This document shows positions 27,122 through 35,171 of a stretch of 36,413 bases of DNA, in pieces. The notes under the pieces were generated by a model. That model saw nothing but the letters and a program-made list of their open reading frames with translations. It made no database searches and had not been told where the DNA came from. This DNA comes from Bacteroidota bacterium (GTDB lineage: Bacteria > Bacteroidota > Bacteroidia > UKL13-3). The number at the start of each line of letters is the position of its first letter. The first letter of the stretch is position 1. Where the stretch lies: NCBI GenBank assembly GCA_947453415.1, contig CANGGG010000028.1:1-36413 (forward strand), read 5' to 3'. The position numbers and the translations under genes are program-made.

Positions 27122-27874
27122 ATGATTATTCAATTTAAGCACCAAGAAAAAAATTACGAAGCCAACTTGTCAATGCCTTTCGATTTGTCGATTCCTTTGT
27201 TTAGTAGCGCTCAAAATCCAAATGCATTTTACATCGATAATCCATTATTTGAGCCAGTAAAAGTTGGAACTTTTATAGGTTCAGTTTTAGAAGGTGGAGC
27301 TTGTAACTGTGAAAATTTAAAACTGAATGCGCACGGAAATGGAACACATACAGAATGCGTTGGACATATCAGTAAAGAGCGTATTACCATCAATCAAACA
27401 TTAAAGAATTTTTTTGCCATTGCACAAGTTATTTCGGTGCTACCGCAACAATTAGAAAATGGCGATAATATAGTAACTCTCCAAAGCATTGCAAAGCAAT
27501 ATAATCCCATGGCTGATGCAGTAATCATTCGAACTTTACCTAATACTGATTCAAAGAAAATAAATCAATATTCAGGGAATAATCCTACTTATTTGGAACC
27601 ATCATTAGGCGAGTTCTTGGCCAATCAAAATGTAAAACATTTGTTGGTTGATTTGCCCTCGGTAGATAGGGAAGAAGATGGTGGTGCTTTGGCAACTCAT
27701 CATGCCTTTTGGCAATATCCAACTAATACTAGATTAGATGCCACCATTTCTGAATTAATTTTTGTAAATAATGAAATTGCAGATGGCTTTTATTTATTGA
27801 ATTTACAAATTGCTTCCTTTGAAAGTGACGCAAGTCCGAGCAAACCTGTATTGTATAAAATAAAAGAATTGTAA
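27122..27874 (+). CDS. Cyclase-family hydrolase (kynurenine formamidase-like)
   Basis: 250 aa, the usual size of the cyclase/kynurenine-formamidase family (PF04199). The metal-binding motif appears as HGNGTHTECVGH (71-82), close to the family HxGTHxDxPxH but with Glu78 for Asp and no Pro. A second conserved stretch is LLVDLPSVDREEDGGALATHHAFW (~170-195). Members hydrolyse amide or lactone-type bonds with zinc or manganese; the substrate here is unknown, and no tryptophan-degradation gene is in view. It follows the epimerase-like gene by 27 bp. A weak hairpin TTAGCT/AGCTAA (27880-27898) lies just after the stop. Confidence 0.85.
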   Translation: MIIQFKHQEKNYEANLSMPFDLSIPLFSSAQNPNAFYIDNPLFEPVKVGTFIGSVLEGGACNCENLKLNAHGNGTHTECVGHISKERITINQTLKNFFAIAQVISVLPQQLENGDNIVTLQSIAKQYNPMADAVIIRTLPNTDSKKINQYSGNNPTYLEPSLGEFLANQNVKHLLVDLPSVDREEDGGALATHHAFWQYPTNTRLDATISELIFVNNEIADGFYLLNLQIASFESDASPSKPVLYKIKEL

Positions 27875-27954
27875 GCAAATTAGCTCCTTATCAGCTAAAT
27901 AAGTTTTAAAGTTTTTCCAAGTGATAAAAAATGCGGTGAAGTAAAATATTTTTT

Positions 27955-27962
27955 TATATTTG
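27955..27962 (+). promoter_or_regulatory. Bacteroidota -7 promoter box for tRNA-Cys
   Basis: TATATTTG is a perfect match to the Bacteroidota -7 consensus TAnnTTTG. It sits 18 bp upstream of the tRNA, within an A/T-rich stretch and just before GCACCCC. I see no clear TTTG at the -33 position. Confidence 0.7.
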
Positions 27963-27980
27963 CACCCCTAATCGCATAAA

Positions 27981-28051
27981 GGTATCGTGGCCGAGCGGCT
28001 AGGCAAAGCTCTGCAAAAGCTTGTACATCAGTTCGAATCTGATCGATACCT
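27981..28051 (+). tRNA. tRNA-Cys (anticodon GCA)
   Basis: A full cloverleaf can be folded. The acceptor stem is GGTATCG/CGATACC, the D-arm GCC...GGC carries the AGCGGC loop, and the anticodon stem AAGCT/AGCTT holds the loop CTGCAAA with anticodon GCA. The T-arm ATCAG/CTGAT holds the loop TTCGAAT. The discriminator base is T (U), as expected for cysteine. The 3' CCA is not encoded. It stands alone, with its own promoter box and terminator. Confidence 0.96.
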
Positions 28052-28056
28052 CAAAC

Positions 28057-28086
28057 AAAAAAAGCTCCAATTTGGAGCTTTTTTTG
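28057..28086. terminator. Bidirectional terminator after tRNA-Cys
   Basis: AGCTCCAA/TTGGAGCT forms a near-perfect hairpin with an A-run before it and a T-run after it. It can end both the tRNA transcript (plus) and the small membrane-protein gene coming the other way (stop at 28100). Confidence 0.85.
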
Positions 28087-28099
28087 TTGCTTAATATTT

Positions 28100-28348
28100 T
28101 TATTCCAATACACAATACAAACCATAAAAAACAATGCTTGCACCAATGGAAGTAACTCCATAAAGTATATAATTGTAAGTGTCGTTCATGCTTGGCATTA
28201 TTAAATTGCTGATGCAGCCACCAAGTAAAATAATAGCTCCAAGTGCCATAAATTTAAAGCCTCTTTTAGTTCTTCTTTCCGAAATTTCTTTTTTATTGTT
28301 ATCGGCTATAATTTTAGCATCTATGATTTCAACTTCAAAATTTTCCAT
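28100..28348 (-). CDS. Small membrane protein, 82 aa (unknown function)
   Basis: A hydrophilic N-terminal ~35 residues (MENFEVEIIDAKIIADNNKK, then a basic ERRTKRGFK) is followed by two hydrophobic segments, FMALGAIILLGGCISNLIM and YILYGVTSIGASIVFYGLY, with a short polar loop between. It looks like an inner-membrane protein with its N-terminus in the cytosol. The frame stays open upstream to another ATG at 28396. However, a strong promoter lies inside that extension, so the internal ATG at 28348 is the likely start. No family recognised. Confidence 0.65.
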   Translation of the reverse strand: MENFEVEIIDAKIIADNNKKEISERRTKRGFKFMALGAIILLGGCISNLIMPSMNDTYNYILYGVTSIGASIVFYGLYCVLE

Positions 28349-28367
28349 TTTTATATTTTTTATATAA

Positions 28368-28397
28368 CAAACATATATAAAAAAATGAAATAACAAA
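28368..28397 (-). promoter_or_regulatory. Bacteroidota promoter (-33/-7) for the small membrane protein
   Basis: On the minus strand TTTG (28394-28397), an 18-bp spacer and TATGTTTG (28368-28375) match the TTTG / TAnnTTTG consensus. The predicted transcript start, a few bases further on, is about 13-15 bp before the ATG at 28348. Confidence 0.7.
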
Positions 28398-28513
28398 CAT
28401 TTGTCATAAAAAACGAAAGAAATTTTTGACTAGCTTCATTTCAAAGCAATCATTAAATATAATAAGTTATGAAATAATAAAAAATATTGGTGTTTTTATG
28501 TTTTTATAAAATA

Positions 28514-29887
28514 TTAAACGCCACCAAATTTCTCCCGCCATAATTGGTTGAATGATTTTTCCTCAATTTTCGGAAATTCTCTTTCAGTTCCCCAATTATT
28601 TTTATAAAGTTGCTTAAATGTAAAGTTTTTTAAACTAGCAGAGCGGTTTAAGTTTTTACGACTTAGCATGGCTTTTGTCCAAGTGTACCAAGCTAATTTT
28701 TCACTTGTAGATTCAACGCCAAGATTCACCGCATCTCTGCGATTTCTTATTATGTGATTACTAATTTCTATTTTAACCGGACATACATCATTGCATTTTC
28801 CGCAACTTGTACTGGCATTACTTAAGTGAATATTTTCTTTTAAACCATGTGCAAGAGGCTCTGTAATGGCACCAATTGGGCCTGTATAATTACTTCCATA
28901 AGCATGTCCGCCAATATTAGTAAACACCGGACAAACAAAATGGCAAGCGCCACATTTGATACAACTTAATGCCTCACGCTGATCATGTGAGGCCAAAATA
29001 TTACTACGCCCGTTGTCGACTAAAATAACTATAAACTCACTTGGTCCGTCATGTTCATCACTGTTTTTTGGTCCAATTATAGAATTATATGTTGTTAGTT
29101 TTTGTCCAGTTCCATAACTTCCTAATAATGAAAAAAACAAATCAACGTCTTGTAAAGTTGGAAGCATTTTATCAATTCCAGCAACTATAATATGGGTTTT
29201 AGCAAACGTACTTGTAAGCCTTACATTGCCTTCGTTTTCGGTAATGCAAGCCATTCCATTTTCGGCTATTAAAAAATTAGCCCCTGTTATACCAATATCA
29301 GCTTTAAAGAAATTAGAGCGCATATATTCCCTTACATCACCCATCATTTCATGTGCTTCAATGTCAAGTGAAGAACTGATTTTTTGGTTCAGTAAGTTGT
29401 TAATTTCTTGCTTTGATTTGTGTACTGCAGGTAAAACAGTATGAAAAGGTTTTTCATTGAAACCATCTATTATAAAATCGCCTAAATCAGTTTCAAATAA
29501 TTGATAACCTTTTGAACGAATGAATTCATTTAATCCAATTTCGTTACAAATAGACGATTTTGACTTAACAATTTGCTTTGCTTGATTTTTTTTGATGATT
29601 TGTTCAATTTCGTTCAAAGCAGTTTGAGCAGTATCGGCCCAAATTACTTTTCCACCTTTGCGCATCAAATTGGCTTCAAAATCTATCAAATATTTATCTA
29701 AATTTTCATTTACACGCCACTTAATATATTTGGCTCTATTACGCGCTAAATCAAGGTTTGCAAACTGTTTGATGGCAGAATTCATGGCATGCTGATGCTT
29801 CATTGCAGCTGCCATTGTTCTGGCTTGCAATTCAGTATTTTTTATGGTTGTTTTTACAGCCTGATGAAATTTTTGTTCTGCGCTCAT
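28514..29887 (-). CDS. LutB/YkgF-family iron-sulfur protein (lactate utilisation type)
   Basis: 457 aa. The N-terminal LUD domain (~60-300) contains GANFLIAENGMACITENEGN and the LPTLQDVD stretch, as in LutB. A ferredoxin-like part follows: CIKCGACHFVCP (Cys309, 312, 315, 319) and SCGKCNDVCPVKI (Cys362, 365, 369). The C-terminal tail is LutB-like. In Bacillus and others LutABC together oxidise L-lactate; LutB is the Fe-S electron-transfer subunit in the cytosol. No lutA or lutC lies next to it here; its neighbours are a small membrane protein and a divergent amino-acid permease. The assignment to the family is firm; the lactate role is by homology only. Confidence 0.9.
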   Translation of the reverse strand: MSAEQKFHQAVKTTIKNTELQARTMAAAMKHQHAMNSAIKQFANLDLARNRAKYIKWRVNENLDKYLIDFEANLMRKGGKVIWADTAQTALNEIEQIIKKNQAKQIVKSKSSICNEIGLNEFIRSKGYQLFETDLGDFIIDGFNEKPFHTVLPAVHKSKQEINNLLNQKISSSLDIEAHEMMGDVREYMRSNFFKADIGITGANFLIAENGMACITENEGNVRLTSTFAKTHIIVAGIDKMLPTLQDVDLFFSLLGSYGTGQKLTTYNSIIGPKNSDEHDGPSEFIVILVDNGRSNILASHDQREALSCIKCGACHFVCPVFTNIGGHAYGSNYTGPIGAITEPLAHGLKENIHLSNASTSCGKCNDVCPVKIEISNHIIRNRRDAVNLGVESTSEKLAWYTWTKAMLSRKNLNRSASLKNFTFKQLYKNNWGTEREFPKIEEKSFNQLWREKFGGV

Positions 29888-30072
29888 CTTATTTTACGAA
29901 TTAAAGTAAAACTTTTTAAAGCTAAAACATTTATTTTGAACATTTTTATAAAGAAAAACTACTTTATTGTTCGCTTTCTTCAAATCATTCCAAAACTCCA
30001 CCTTGTTTTATATGTATATCTTGGTATAATTGCATGGGTATAAAATTTTATTCCAATTTATTAAATTGAAGT

Positions 30073-31755
30073 ATGAAACAACTTTTCAGAAAAAAAAATG
30101 TATCACAAATTTTAATTGAAGCCAACAAAGCTGAACATGGCAGCCATCAATTACATAAAACATTAACTTTACGTGATTTAACCGCCATGGGAATTGCTGC
30201 TATTATTGGTGCTGGAATTTTTAGTACCATAGGAAATGCAAGTTTTATGGGCGGACCTGCGGTTATTTTATTGTTTGTTTTTACTGCTATTGCTTGTGGT
30301 TTTTCGGCCATGAGTTATGCCGAATTTGCTTCTTCTATTCCAATTAGTGGTAGTGCTTATACTTATGCTTATGCCTCGTTTGGTGAAATTATAGCATGGA
30401 TAATTGGTTGGGCTTTAATTTTAGAATATGGAATAGGAAACATTGTAGTGGCCATTAGTTGGAGCGATTATTTTACGGGTTTATTGGGTGGTTTAAATAT
30501 TCATATACCCGATTATTTAACCATGGATTATTTAACTGCAAAAGCAGGTTTTGAAAATGCAAATTTGCTTTTAAGCAAAAATGAAAAATTAACTTTTGCT
30601 TTATCGGAACAATACAGCGCTTGGAATGCAGCGCCAAGTATTGGTGGTTTAAAACTAATTTTCGATTTGCCTGCTGTTGCCATTGTTTTGGCCATTACCG
30701 CTTTAATATATCGTGGGGTGCATGAAACAAAAAAAGCCAGTAATATTTTTGTTGCCATCAAATTATTTGTGATTGTTTTAGTCATTATTGTTGGTGCTTT
30801 TTATGTAAATCCTGATAATTGGAGTCCATTTATGCCAAACCATTTAACAGGAGTTTTACAAGGAGTTTCATCCGTTTTCTTTGCATATATTGGTTTTGAT
30901 GCTTTAGCAACCACTGCCGAAGAATGCAAAAACCCCGAACGCGATTTACCAAAAGCCATGATTGCTTCTTTAATTATTTGCACGGTTTTATACATACTTA
31001 TTTCACTTACTTTAACCGGAATGATAAGTTACAAAGAGTTAGCCGTTGGCGATCCGTTGGCTTTTGTTTTCGAAAAATTAAATGTAGGTTGGATGAGTGG
31101 AATAGTGGCTGTAAGTGCTGTAATAGCAATGGCCTCGGTGCTGTTGGTTTTTCAAAATGGGCAGCCAAGAATTTGGATGAGCATGAGCCGCGATGGATTA
31201 TTACCCAAAAAATTCAGTAAAATTCATCCTAAATTTAAAACACCTTATTTTTCTACATTAGTTACCGGTGCTTTGGTAGCAATTCCTGCTTTATTTTTAA
31301 ATTTAAAAGAAGTAACCGACTTAAGTAGTATTGGAACTTTGTTTGCTTTTGTATTGGTAAATGCTGGTGTTATTCAAATGGAAACGCACCGAAATCCAAA
31401 CCACAAGGGGTTTAGAGTTCCTTATATTAGTGGAAGAATAATTATGCCTTTGTTGTTTTTAGTAAGTATATTTTTATTCATTGTTTTCGATGAAAACAAA
31501 ATATTTTTAAACTTTAATTTAGCCCTAAATTTTCCTGCTTACAGTTTTTGGTTATTGTTTGCAGCCATTTCCGTATTTAGTTTTTTACACCGTTTTTCTT
31601 TACTTCCTGTATTAGGAATGGTCACTAACTTTTACTTGATGACACAGCTTAATAAAAGCAATTGGATAGCCTTTGGAGCTTGGTTAGTTATTGGCTTATT
31701 TATTTATTTCCTTTACGGAAAAAAACACAGTAAATTAAAGCATGTTGTTGGTTAA
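30073..31755 (+). CDS. APC-family amino-acid permease
   Basis: 560-aa inner-membrane transporter with about 12-14 hydrophobic helices. After a ~35-residue cytosolic start, TM1 carries the APC signature GAGIF (46-50) in AIIGAGIFSTIG; TM3 has GWALILEYGIGNIVVA. TM6 contains GVSSVFFAYIGFDALATTAEECKNPERDLP, the conserved substrate-gate region of the basic/cationic amino-acid transporter (CAT/YfnA-like) branch. An extended loop (~138-195, DYLTMDYLTAKAGF...) lies between TM3 and TM4. The substrate is probably an amino acid, not otherwise defined. ATG at 30073; single gene, with 185 bp of AT-rich DNA upstream. Confidence 0.92.
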   Translation: MKQLFRKKNVSQILIEANKAEHGSHQLHKTLTLRDLTAMGIAAIIGAGIFSTIGNASFMGGPAVILLFVFTAIACGFSAMSYAEFASSIPISGSAYTYAYASFGEIIAWIIGWALILEYGIGNIVVAISWSDYFTGLLGGLNIHIPDYLTMDYLTAKAGFENANLLLSKNEKLTFALSEQYSAWNAAPSIGGLKLIFDLPAVAIVLAITALIYRGVHETKKASNIFVAIKLFVIVLVIIVGAFYVNPDNWSPFMPNHLTGVLQGVSSVFFAYIGFDALATTAEECKNPERDLPKAMIASLIICTVLYILISLTLTGMISYKELAVGDPLAFVFEKLNVGWMSGIVAVSAVIAMASVLLVFQNGQPRIWMSMSRDGLLPKKFSKIHPKFKTPYFSTLVTGALVAIPALFLNLKEVTDLSSIGTLFAFVLVNAGVIQMETHRNPNHKGFRVPYISGRIIMPLLFLVSIFLFIVFDENKIFLNFNLALNFPAYSFWLLFAAISVFSFLHRFSLLPVLGMVTNFYLMTQLNKSNWIAFGAWLVIGLFIYFLYGKKHSKLKHVVG

Positions 31756-31788
31756 ATGGCAGGTGTATGAACTTAATTTAGTTTCAAA

Positions 31789-31834
31789 GTTCCGTGGGAA
31801 CGAAATATATTTAGCAACGGGTTTTAACCCGTTG
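31789..31834. repeat. Pair of short palindromes, REP-like
   Basis: GTTCC-GTG-GGAAC (31789-31801) is followed 13 bp later by CAACGGGTT-TT-AACCCGTTG (31815-31834), a perfect 9-bp stem with a 2-nt loop. They lie in the 173-bp gap between the convergent permease and lolA-like genes. There is no T-run, so they are not simple terminators. Confidence 0.7.
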
Positions 31835-31928
31835 GAAATTAAACAAGCACCTACGCAAATATTTATGGATTTTTGTAAGATTATTTTTTATAGAAAATAG
31901 TACAAAAACTAACAGCAAATAATTTGTT

Positions 31929-32567
31929 TTACCTCATGTCATTAATTTCAACATTGGGGTATTTTTTAGCTATAAAAGTAAAAAAGCCATCATCAAATTT
32001 AATATTAGGTATTTGATTGGTAATAGTATAAGTGTGAACACTTCCGTTTTTATCAAAAACAACTGTTTTAATAATTTGCTGATTATTTTTTTCAATAAAA
32101 AGTTTAATTTTAAAATAGTTCTTCTTTTTATCTTTTGGAGCAAGTTCTAAAATAGTTAATTCTCTGCCACCTTCTTTCACCACTTCACCCATTTTACTTA
32201 CAAAACCTTTATTATACATTGTAAATATGTCGTCCAATTTCATAATTCCTTCCTTAGGTTTATAATGTTGAACATTTACTTCATTTATTTCTTTGCTGTA
32301 AGTCCATTGCGTTTTATTGTCGCAAATAATGGTTTGCCCTGCAATGTCTAACCTGAATTTATTGCCTTTTATTACAATATTTCCTTTTTGTTTTTCATTA
32401 ATTTTTTCGGCTTTACTTTCAATGCTGTATGTAAAATCGGCTTTAATGGAACTGAATTTTTTGTAACGTTTGCTAATTTTGTTAATTAACAAATCGGCAT
32501 CTTTACTGCTTTGAGCAATGCTACTTAAAGTGAATAAGCTGAATGCTATTAATAAATATTTTTTCAC
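31929..32567 (-). CDS. LolA-like outer-membrane lipoprotein carrier protein
   Basis: 212 aa. Signal peptide MKKYLLIAFSLFTLSSIA, cut before QSS. The mature part matches LolA/LolB-like periplasmic chaperones: an early helix (LLINKISKRYKKFSSIKADFTY), then beta strands with GNIVIKGNKFRLDI, TIICDNKTQWTYSKEINEV, and the DDIFTMYNKGF and FKIKLFIEKNN..IIKTVVFDKNGS segments. LolA moves lipoproteins across the periplasm to the outer membrane. The start codon is GTG (32565-32567), placed directly before the signal peptide. The small membrane-protein gene ends 45 bp upstream on the same strand, so the two may share a transcript. Confidence 0.88.
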   Translation of the reverse strand: MKKYLLIAFSLFTLSSIAQSSKDADLLINKISKRYKKFSSIKADFTYSIESKAEKINEKQKGNIVIKGNKFRLDIAGQTIICDNKTQWTYSKEINEVNVQHYKPKEGIMKLDDIFTMYNKGFVSKMGEVVKEGGRELTILELAPKDKKKNYFKIKLFIEKNNQQIIKTVVFDKNGSVHTYTITNQIPNIKFDDGFFTFIAKKYPNVEINDMR

Positions 32568-32612
32568 GGTGCAATATTATTGGTTTTTGAGTGAAGCTAC
32601 TATAAAAATTTA

Positions 32613-32861
32613 TTATCGAAGATTTTTATTTATTTCAATCACTTTATTGATGATCATAATTGCAAATAATCCTGGCCAAATTAAAGCTGATTTATTGTCG
32701 TAATTTACTATAATAATACACGTAATGATGCCAATGCAAAATGCGCTAACTACTACACTTACAAGTTGTAAGGTTATGTTTTGTGTTTTTATTAATGAAA
32801 GTCCTGTAAAAATTAATAACATTATTACAGAAAAAATGGTGGTTATTATTGGTATGTTCAT
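32613..32861 (-). CDS. Small membrane protein, 82 aa (unknown function)
   Basis: Three hydrophobic segments can be seen: IITTIFSVIMLLIFTGLSLI, LQLVSVVVSAFCIGIITCIIIV and ALIWPGLFAIMIINKVI, ending in a short basic tail (EINKNLR). It is probably an integral inner-membrane protein. I chose the ATG at 32861. The frame extends upstream only to a TTG at 32894, which would overlap the start of the divergent peptidase gene. No family recognised. It precedes the lolA-like gene by 45 bp. Confidence 0.55.
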   Translation of the reverse strand: MNIPIITTIFSVIMLLIFTGLSLIKTQNITLQLVSVVVSAFCIGIITCIIIVNYDNKSALIWPGLFAIMIINKVIEINKNLR

Positions 32862-32875
32862 ATTTTGCAACAAAT

Positions 32876-34306
32876 ATGAAATACCAAGTATCAATAAACA
32901 AGGCTTTTGAAAATTTTATTGAAATTGAAGCCAAAATCATTTCTAATAGCACTGAAATTTTACTGCAACTTCCAGCTTGGAGGCCCGGTAGATATGAGTT
33001 AGCAAACTTTGCCAAAAATATTCGTTGCTTTAAAGCAATGTCAAAAAATGGAGCTGAACTTAAAGTTAGGAAGCAAACAAAAGACAGTTGGTTAATTTAC
33101 AATTCAGAAAATAATGCTGAAATTACCGTTTCCTATGAATATTACGCAAATCAATTAGATGCAGGAGCTTGCTTTATCAATGAAGAGCAATTATATGTAA
33201 ATCCTGTTCATTGTTTTATGTATGAAGTAGGTAAAATGGAAGAGCAATTTGAAGTAAAATTAAACATTCCCTCCGATTATAAAATAGCTTGTCAATTGCC
33301 AAGTTCAAACAATATTTTAATTGCAAATAATTTTGATCAATTAGCCGATAGTCCTTTTATTGCAAGTAATACCTTGCAACACCATGAATTTAAAGTAAAT
33401 GATTCCAATATTCATTTTTGGTTTCAAGGCAAACATGATATTGATATTGTAAAATTAGAAGCGGACACAAAAGCTTATGCAGCCTTACAAATTGATATTT
33501 TCAAAGAATTTCCTTGTACTGATTATCATTTTTTATATCAGATGCTGCCTACTGCTTTCAGACATGGAGTAGAACATGCCGACTCTACCGTTATTGCCAT
33601 GGGATTAGGAAATGACATGCTTCGTGACGATTTTTATAATTCATTATTGGCCATCAGTAGCCACGAACTTTTTCATATGTGGAATGTAAAAAGAATTCGT
33701 CCGGCTAGTATGTTACCTTACGATTTTACCAAAGAAAATTACAGTACTTTAGGCTACATATACGAAGGTATTACCACTTATTATGGCGACTTAATATTAC
33801 TTAGAAGTGGAGTTTGGAGCTGGGATCAATATGTTGAAAGTTGGAATGATGATTTTTTACGTCATATTTCTAATCCTGGAAATAATAATTATTCATTGGC
33901 AGAATCAAGCTTTGATACTTGGCTAGATGGTTATGTGCCGGGAATTGCTGCCCGAAAAGTGAGTATTTATATTGAAGGAATGTTAGCTGCAATGATTGCC
34001 GATTTAACCATCATTAAGAACTCAAATGGTAAATTTAGCTTGGATAATGTAATGCACGATTTGTATCATTTGTTCTATAAAAACAATAAAGGTTATACTG
34101 AAAATGATTACCAAGCACTTTTAGAAAAATATGGACAAGAAAGTTTTGAACAATTTTTTGCTAAAAATATTTGGGGTAAAAATAACTTAATAGCTGATTT
34201 ACAAAATATTTTGACTTACTTTGGGTGCTCAATAAATAATAATAAGTTAACAAAAGATCAAAATTCTGAAAATAATTTACTATTTAATTTTTTGTTAAGC
34301 CGTTAG
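32876..34306 (+). CDS. M61-family (glycyl aminopeptidase-like) metallopeptidase, no PDZ domain
   Basis: 476 aa from ATG 32876. The N-terminal beta domain is M61-like (MKYQVSINKAFENFIEIEA, LPAWRPGRYELANFAKNI, DAGACFINEEQLYVNP). The catalytic domain has HELFH at 263-267 and Glu297 in IYEGITTYYGD as third zinc ligand, followed by SWNDDF and the EGMLAAMIADLTI helix region. It has no signal peptide, so it is probably cytosolic. M61 proteins usually continue into a PDZ domain and reach about 580-600 aa; this one stops just after the FFAKNIWG segment, so the PDZ domain is absent. An upstream TTG at 32849 would add nine residues but is a poorer start. The Crp/Fnr gene follows after 30 bp with its own promoter. 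Confidence 0.88.
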   Translation: MKYQVSINKAFENFIEIEAKIISNSTEILLQLPAWRPGRYELANFAKNIRCFKAMSKNGAELKVRKQTKDSWLIYNSENNAEITVSYEYYANQLDAGACFINEEQLYVNPVHCFMYEVGKMEEQFEVKLNIPSDYKIACQLPSSNNILIANNFDQLADSPFIASNTLQHHEFKVNDSNIHFWFQGKHDIDIVKLEADTKAYAALQIDIFKEFPCTDYHFLYQMLPTAFRHGVEHADSTVIAMGLGNDMLRDDFYNSLLAISSHELFHMWNVKRIRPASMLPYDFTKENYSTLGYIYEGITTYYGDLILLRSGVWSWDQYVESWNDDFLRHISNPGNNNYSLAESSFDTWLDGYVPGIAARKVSIYIEGMLAAMIADLTIIKNSNGKFSLDNVMHDLYHLFYKNNKGYTENDYQALLEKYGQESFEQFFAKNIWGKNNLIADLQNILTYFGCSINNNKLTKDQNSENNLLFNFLLSR

Positions 34307-34319
34307 CTCTCTATATTTG
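34291..34319 (+). promoter_or_regulatory. Bacteroidota promoter (-33/-7) for the Crp/Fnr gene
   Basis: TTTG (34291-34294), a 17-bp spacer and TATATTTG (34312-34319) match TTTG / TAnnTTTG. The -33 element lies inside the end of the M61 gene. The predicted start of transcription is near 34325, giving a short leader of about 12 nt to ATG 34337 or 24 nt to ATG 34349. Confidence 0.7.
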
Positions 34320-34336
34320 AAACATCATTTAACCCA

Positions 34337-35059
34337 ATGTTTTTTACTATGCAAAAAGTAAAGCTTGAATGCGAAATGTGCGACTCAAAAGCCATTTCAT
34401 TTATGAAATTCTGTAATCCTGAGGAAGTACATGCAGTTAGTACCGGTAAGTCATGTGGACATTATAAAAAAGGACAAGCCATTTTCTATGAAGATAATTT
34501 GCCCCTTGGAATATATTGTATAACAAAAGGAATTGTTAAAATTACTCGTAGCAATAATTTTGGTAAAGAGCAAATTTTGCGCTTTGCCAAAGAAGGTGAG
34601 TTTTTAGGTTATCGTGCCGTTATTGCCGAAGAGCCCTTAACCGCTACAGCTACTTGCATTGACGATGTAACAGCTTGTTTTATTCCACGCCAAGTATTCT
34701 TGGATTTGCTGCAAAGCAATGCTGAAATAAACAAACAAATGTTTAAAGCACTTTGCCACGACATGGGTTTAAACAATGAAAAAGTTCAAAGTTTAGCACA
34801 AAAAAGCGTAAGAGAAAGAGTTGCTGAAACTATTTTATATTTACATCAAACTTTTGCTACCAAATCGGTAGAGGAGGAGCCAGTTATTCCTATTAGTTTA
34901 CCTCGCGAAGATTTGGCTAACATAGTTGGAACCGCAACTGAAACTTTAATTAGATTACTATCAGAGTTTAAATCGGATAAGTATATTGACTTTGAAGGAA
35001 AAAGAATTAAAATAATAAACAAGGAAGCGTTAGAACGAATTTCACACGCTACTGTATAA
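34337..35059 (+). CDS. Crp/Fnr-family transcriptional regulator
   Basis: 240 aa. The cyclic-nucleotide-binding-like beta barrel spans ~35-130 (YKKGQAIFYEDNLPLGIYCITKGIVKI ... GEFLGYRAVIAEEP), and a long dimer helix covers ~135-175. The winged helix of the HTH_Crp type ends the protein: ISLPREDLANIVGTATETLIRLLSEFK, then IDFEGKRIKI. The N-terminus carries Cys12, Cys15, Cys26 and Cys40 (CEMC ... FC ... SC). Cys clusters at this place bind an iron-sulfur cluster in FNR, so O2 or redox sensing is possible but unproven. Start could also be the second ATG (34349). The target genes cannot be read from here. Confidence 0.92.
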   Translation: MFFTMQKVKLECEMCDSKAISFMKFCNPEEVHAVSTGKSCGHYKKGQAIFYEDNLPLGIYCITKGIVKITRSNNFGKEQILRFAKEGEFLGYRAVIAEEPLTATATCIDDVTACFIPRQVFLDLLQSNAEINKQMFKALCHDMGLNNEKVQSLAQKSVRERVAETILYLHQTFATKSVEEEPVIPISLPREDLANIVGTATETLIRLLSEFKSDKYIDFEGKRIKIINKEALERISHATV

Positions 35060-35065
35060 ATTAAA

Positions 35066-35171
35066 TGAGGCTGTATTAAAAGTTTTAAAAAGCTCGTCAG
35101 TTCGAGCGTAGTCGAGAACTTAACAATAACATTTCGATTCCGCTCAATGTAACAATACCTATTGAGGCTGT
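35066..35171. mobile_element. MITE-like insert of 88 bp with 9-bp direct repeats
   Basis: TGAGGCTGT occurs at 35066-35074 and again at 35163-35171, flanking 88 bp. The insert carries two imperfect inverted halves: AGTTCGAGCGTAGTCGAGA (35099-35117) and the complement of bases 35132-35150 match at 13 of 19 positions around a GAGCG..TCGA core. The insert holds no ORF. The second direct repeat forms the left arm of the terminator hairpin after the crp-family gene, so the insertion looks as if it split that terminator and left it repaired. Confidence 0.55.

Noticed and set aside
30020-30043. TTGTTT...TATAAT-like sequence before the amino-acid permease as a sigma-70 promoter
   Set aside because: Bacteroidota promoters use TTTG/TAnnTTTG, and this AT-rich match to the E. 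coli consensus is expected by chance.
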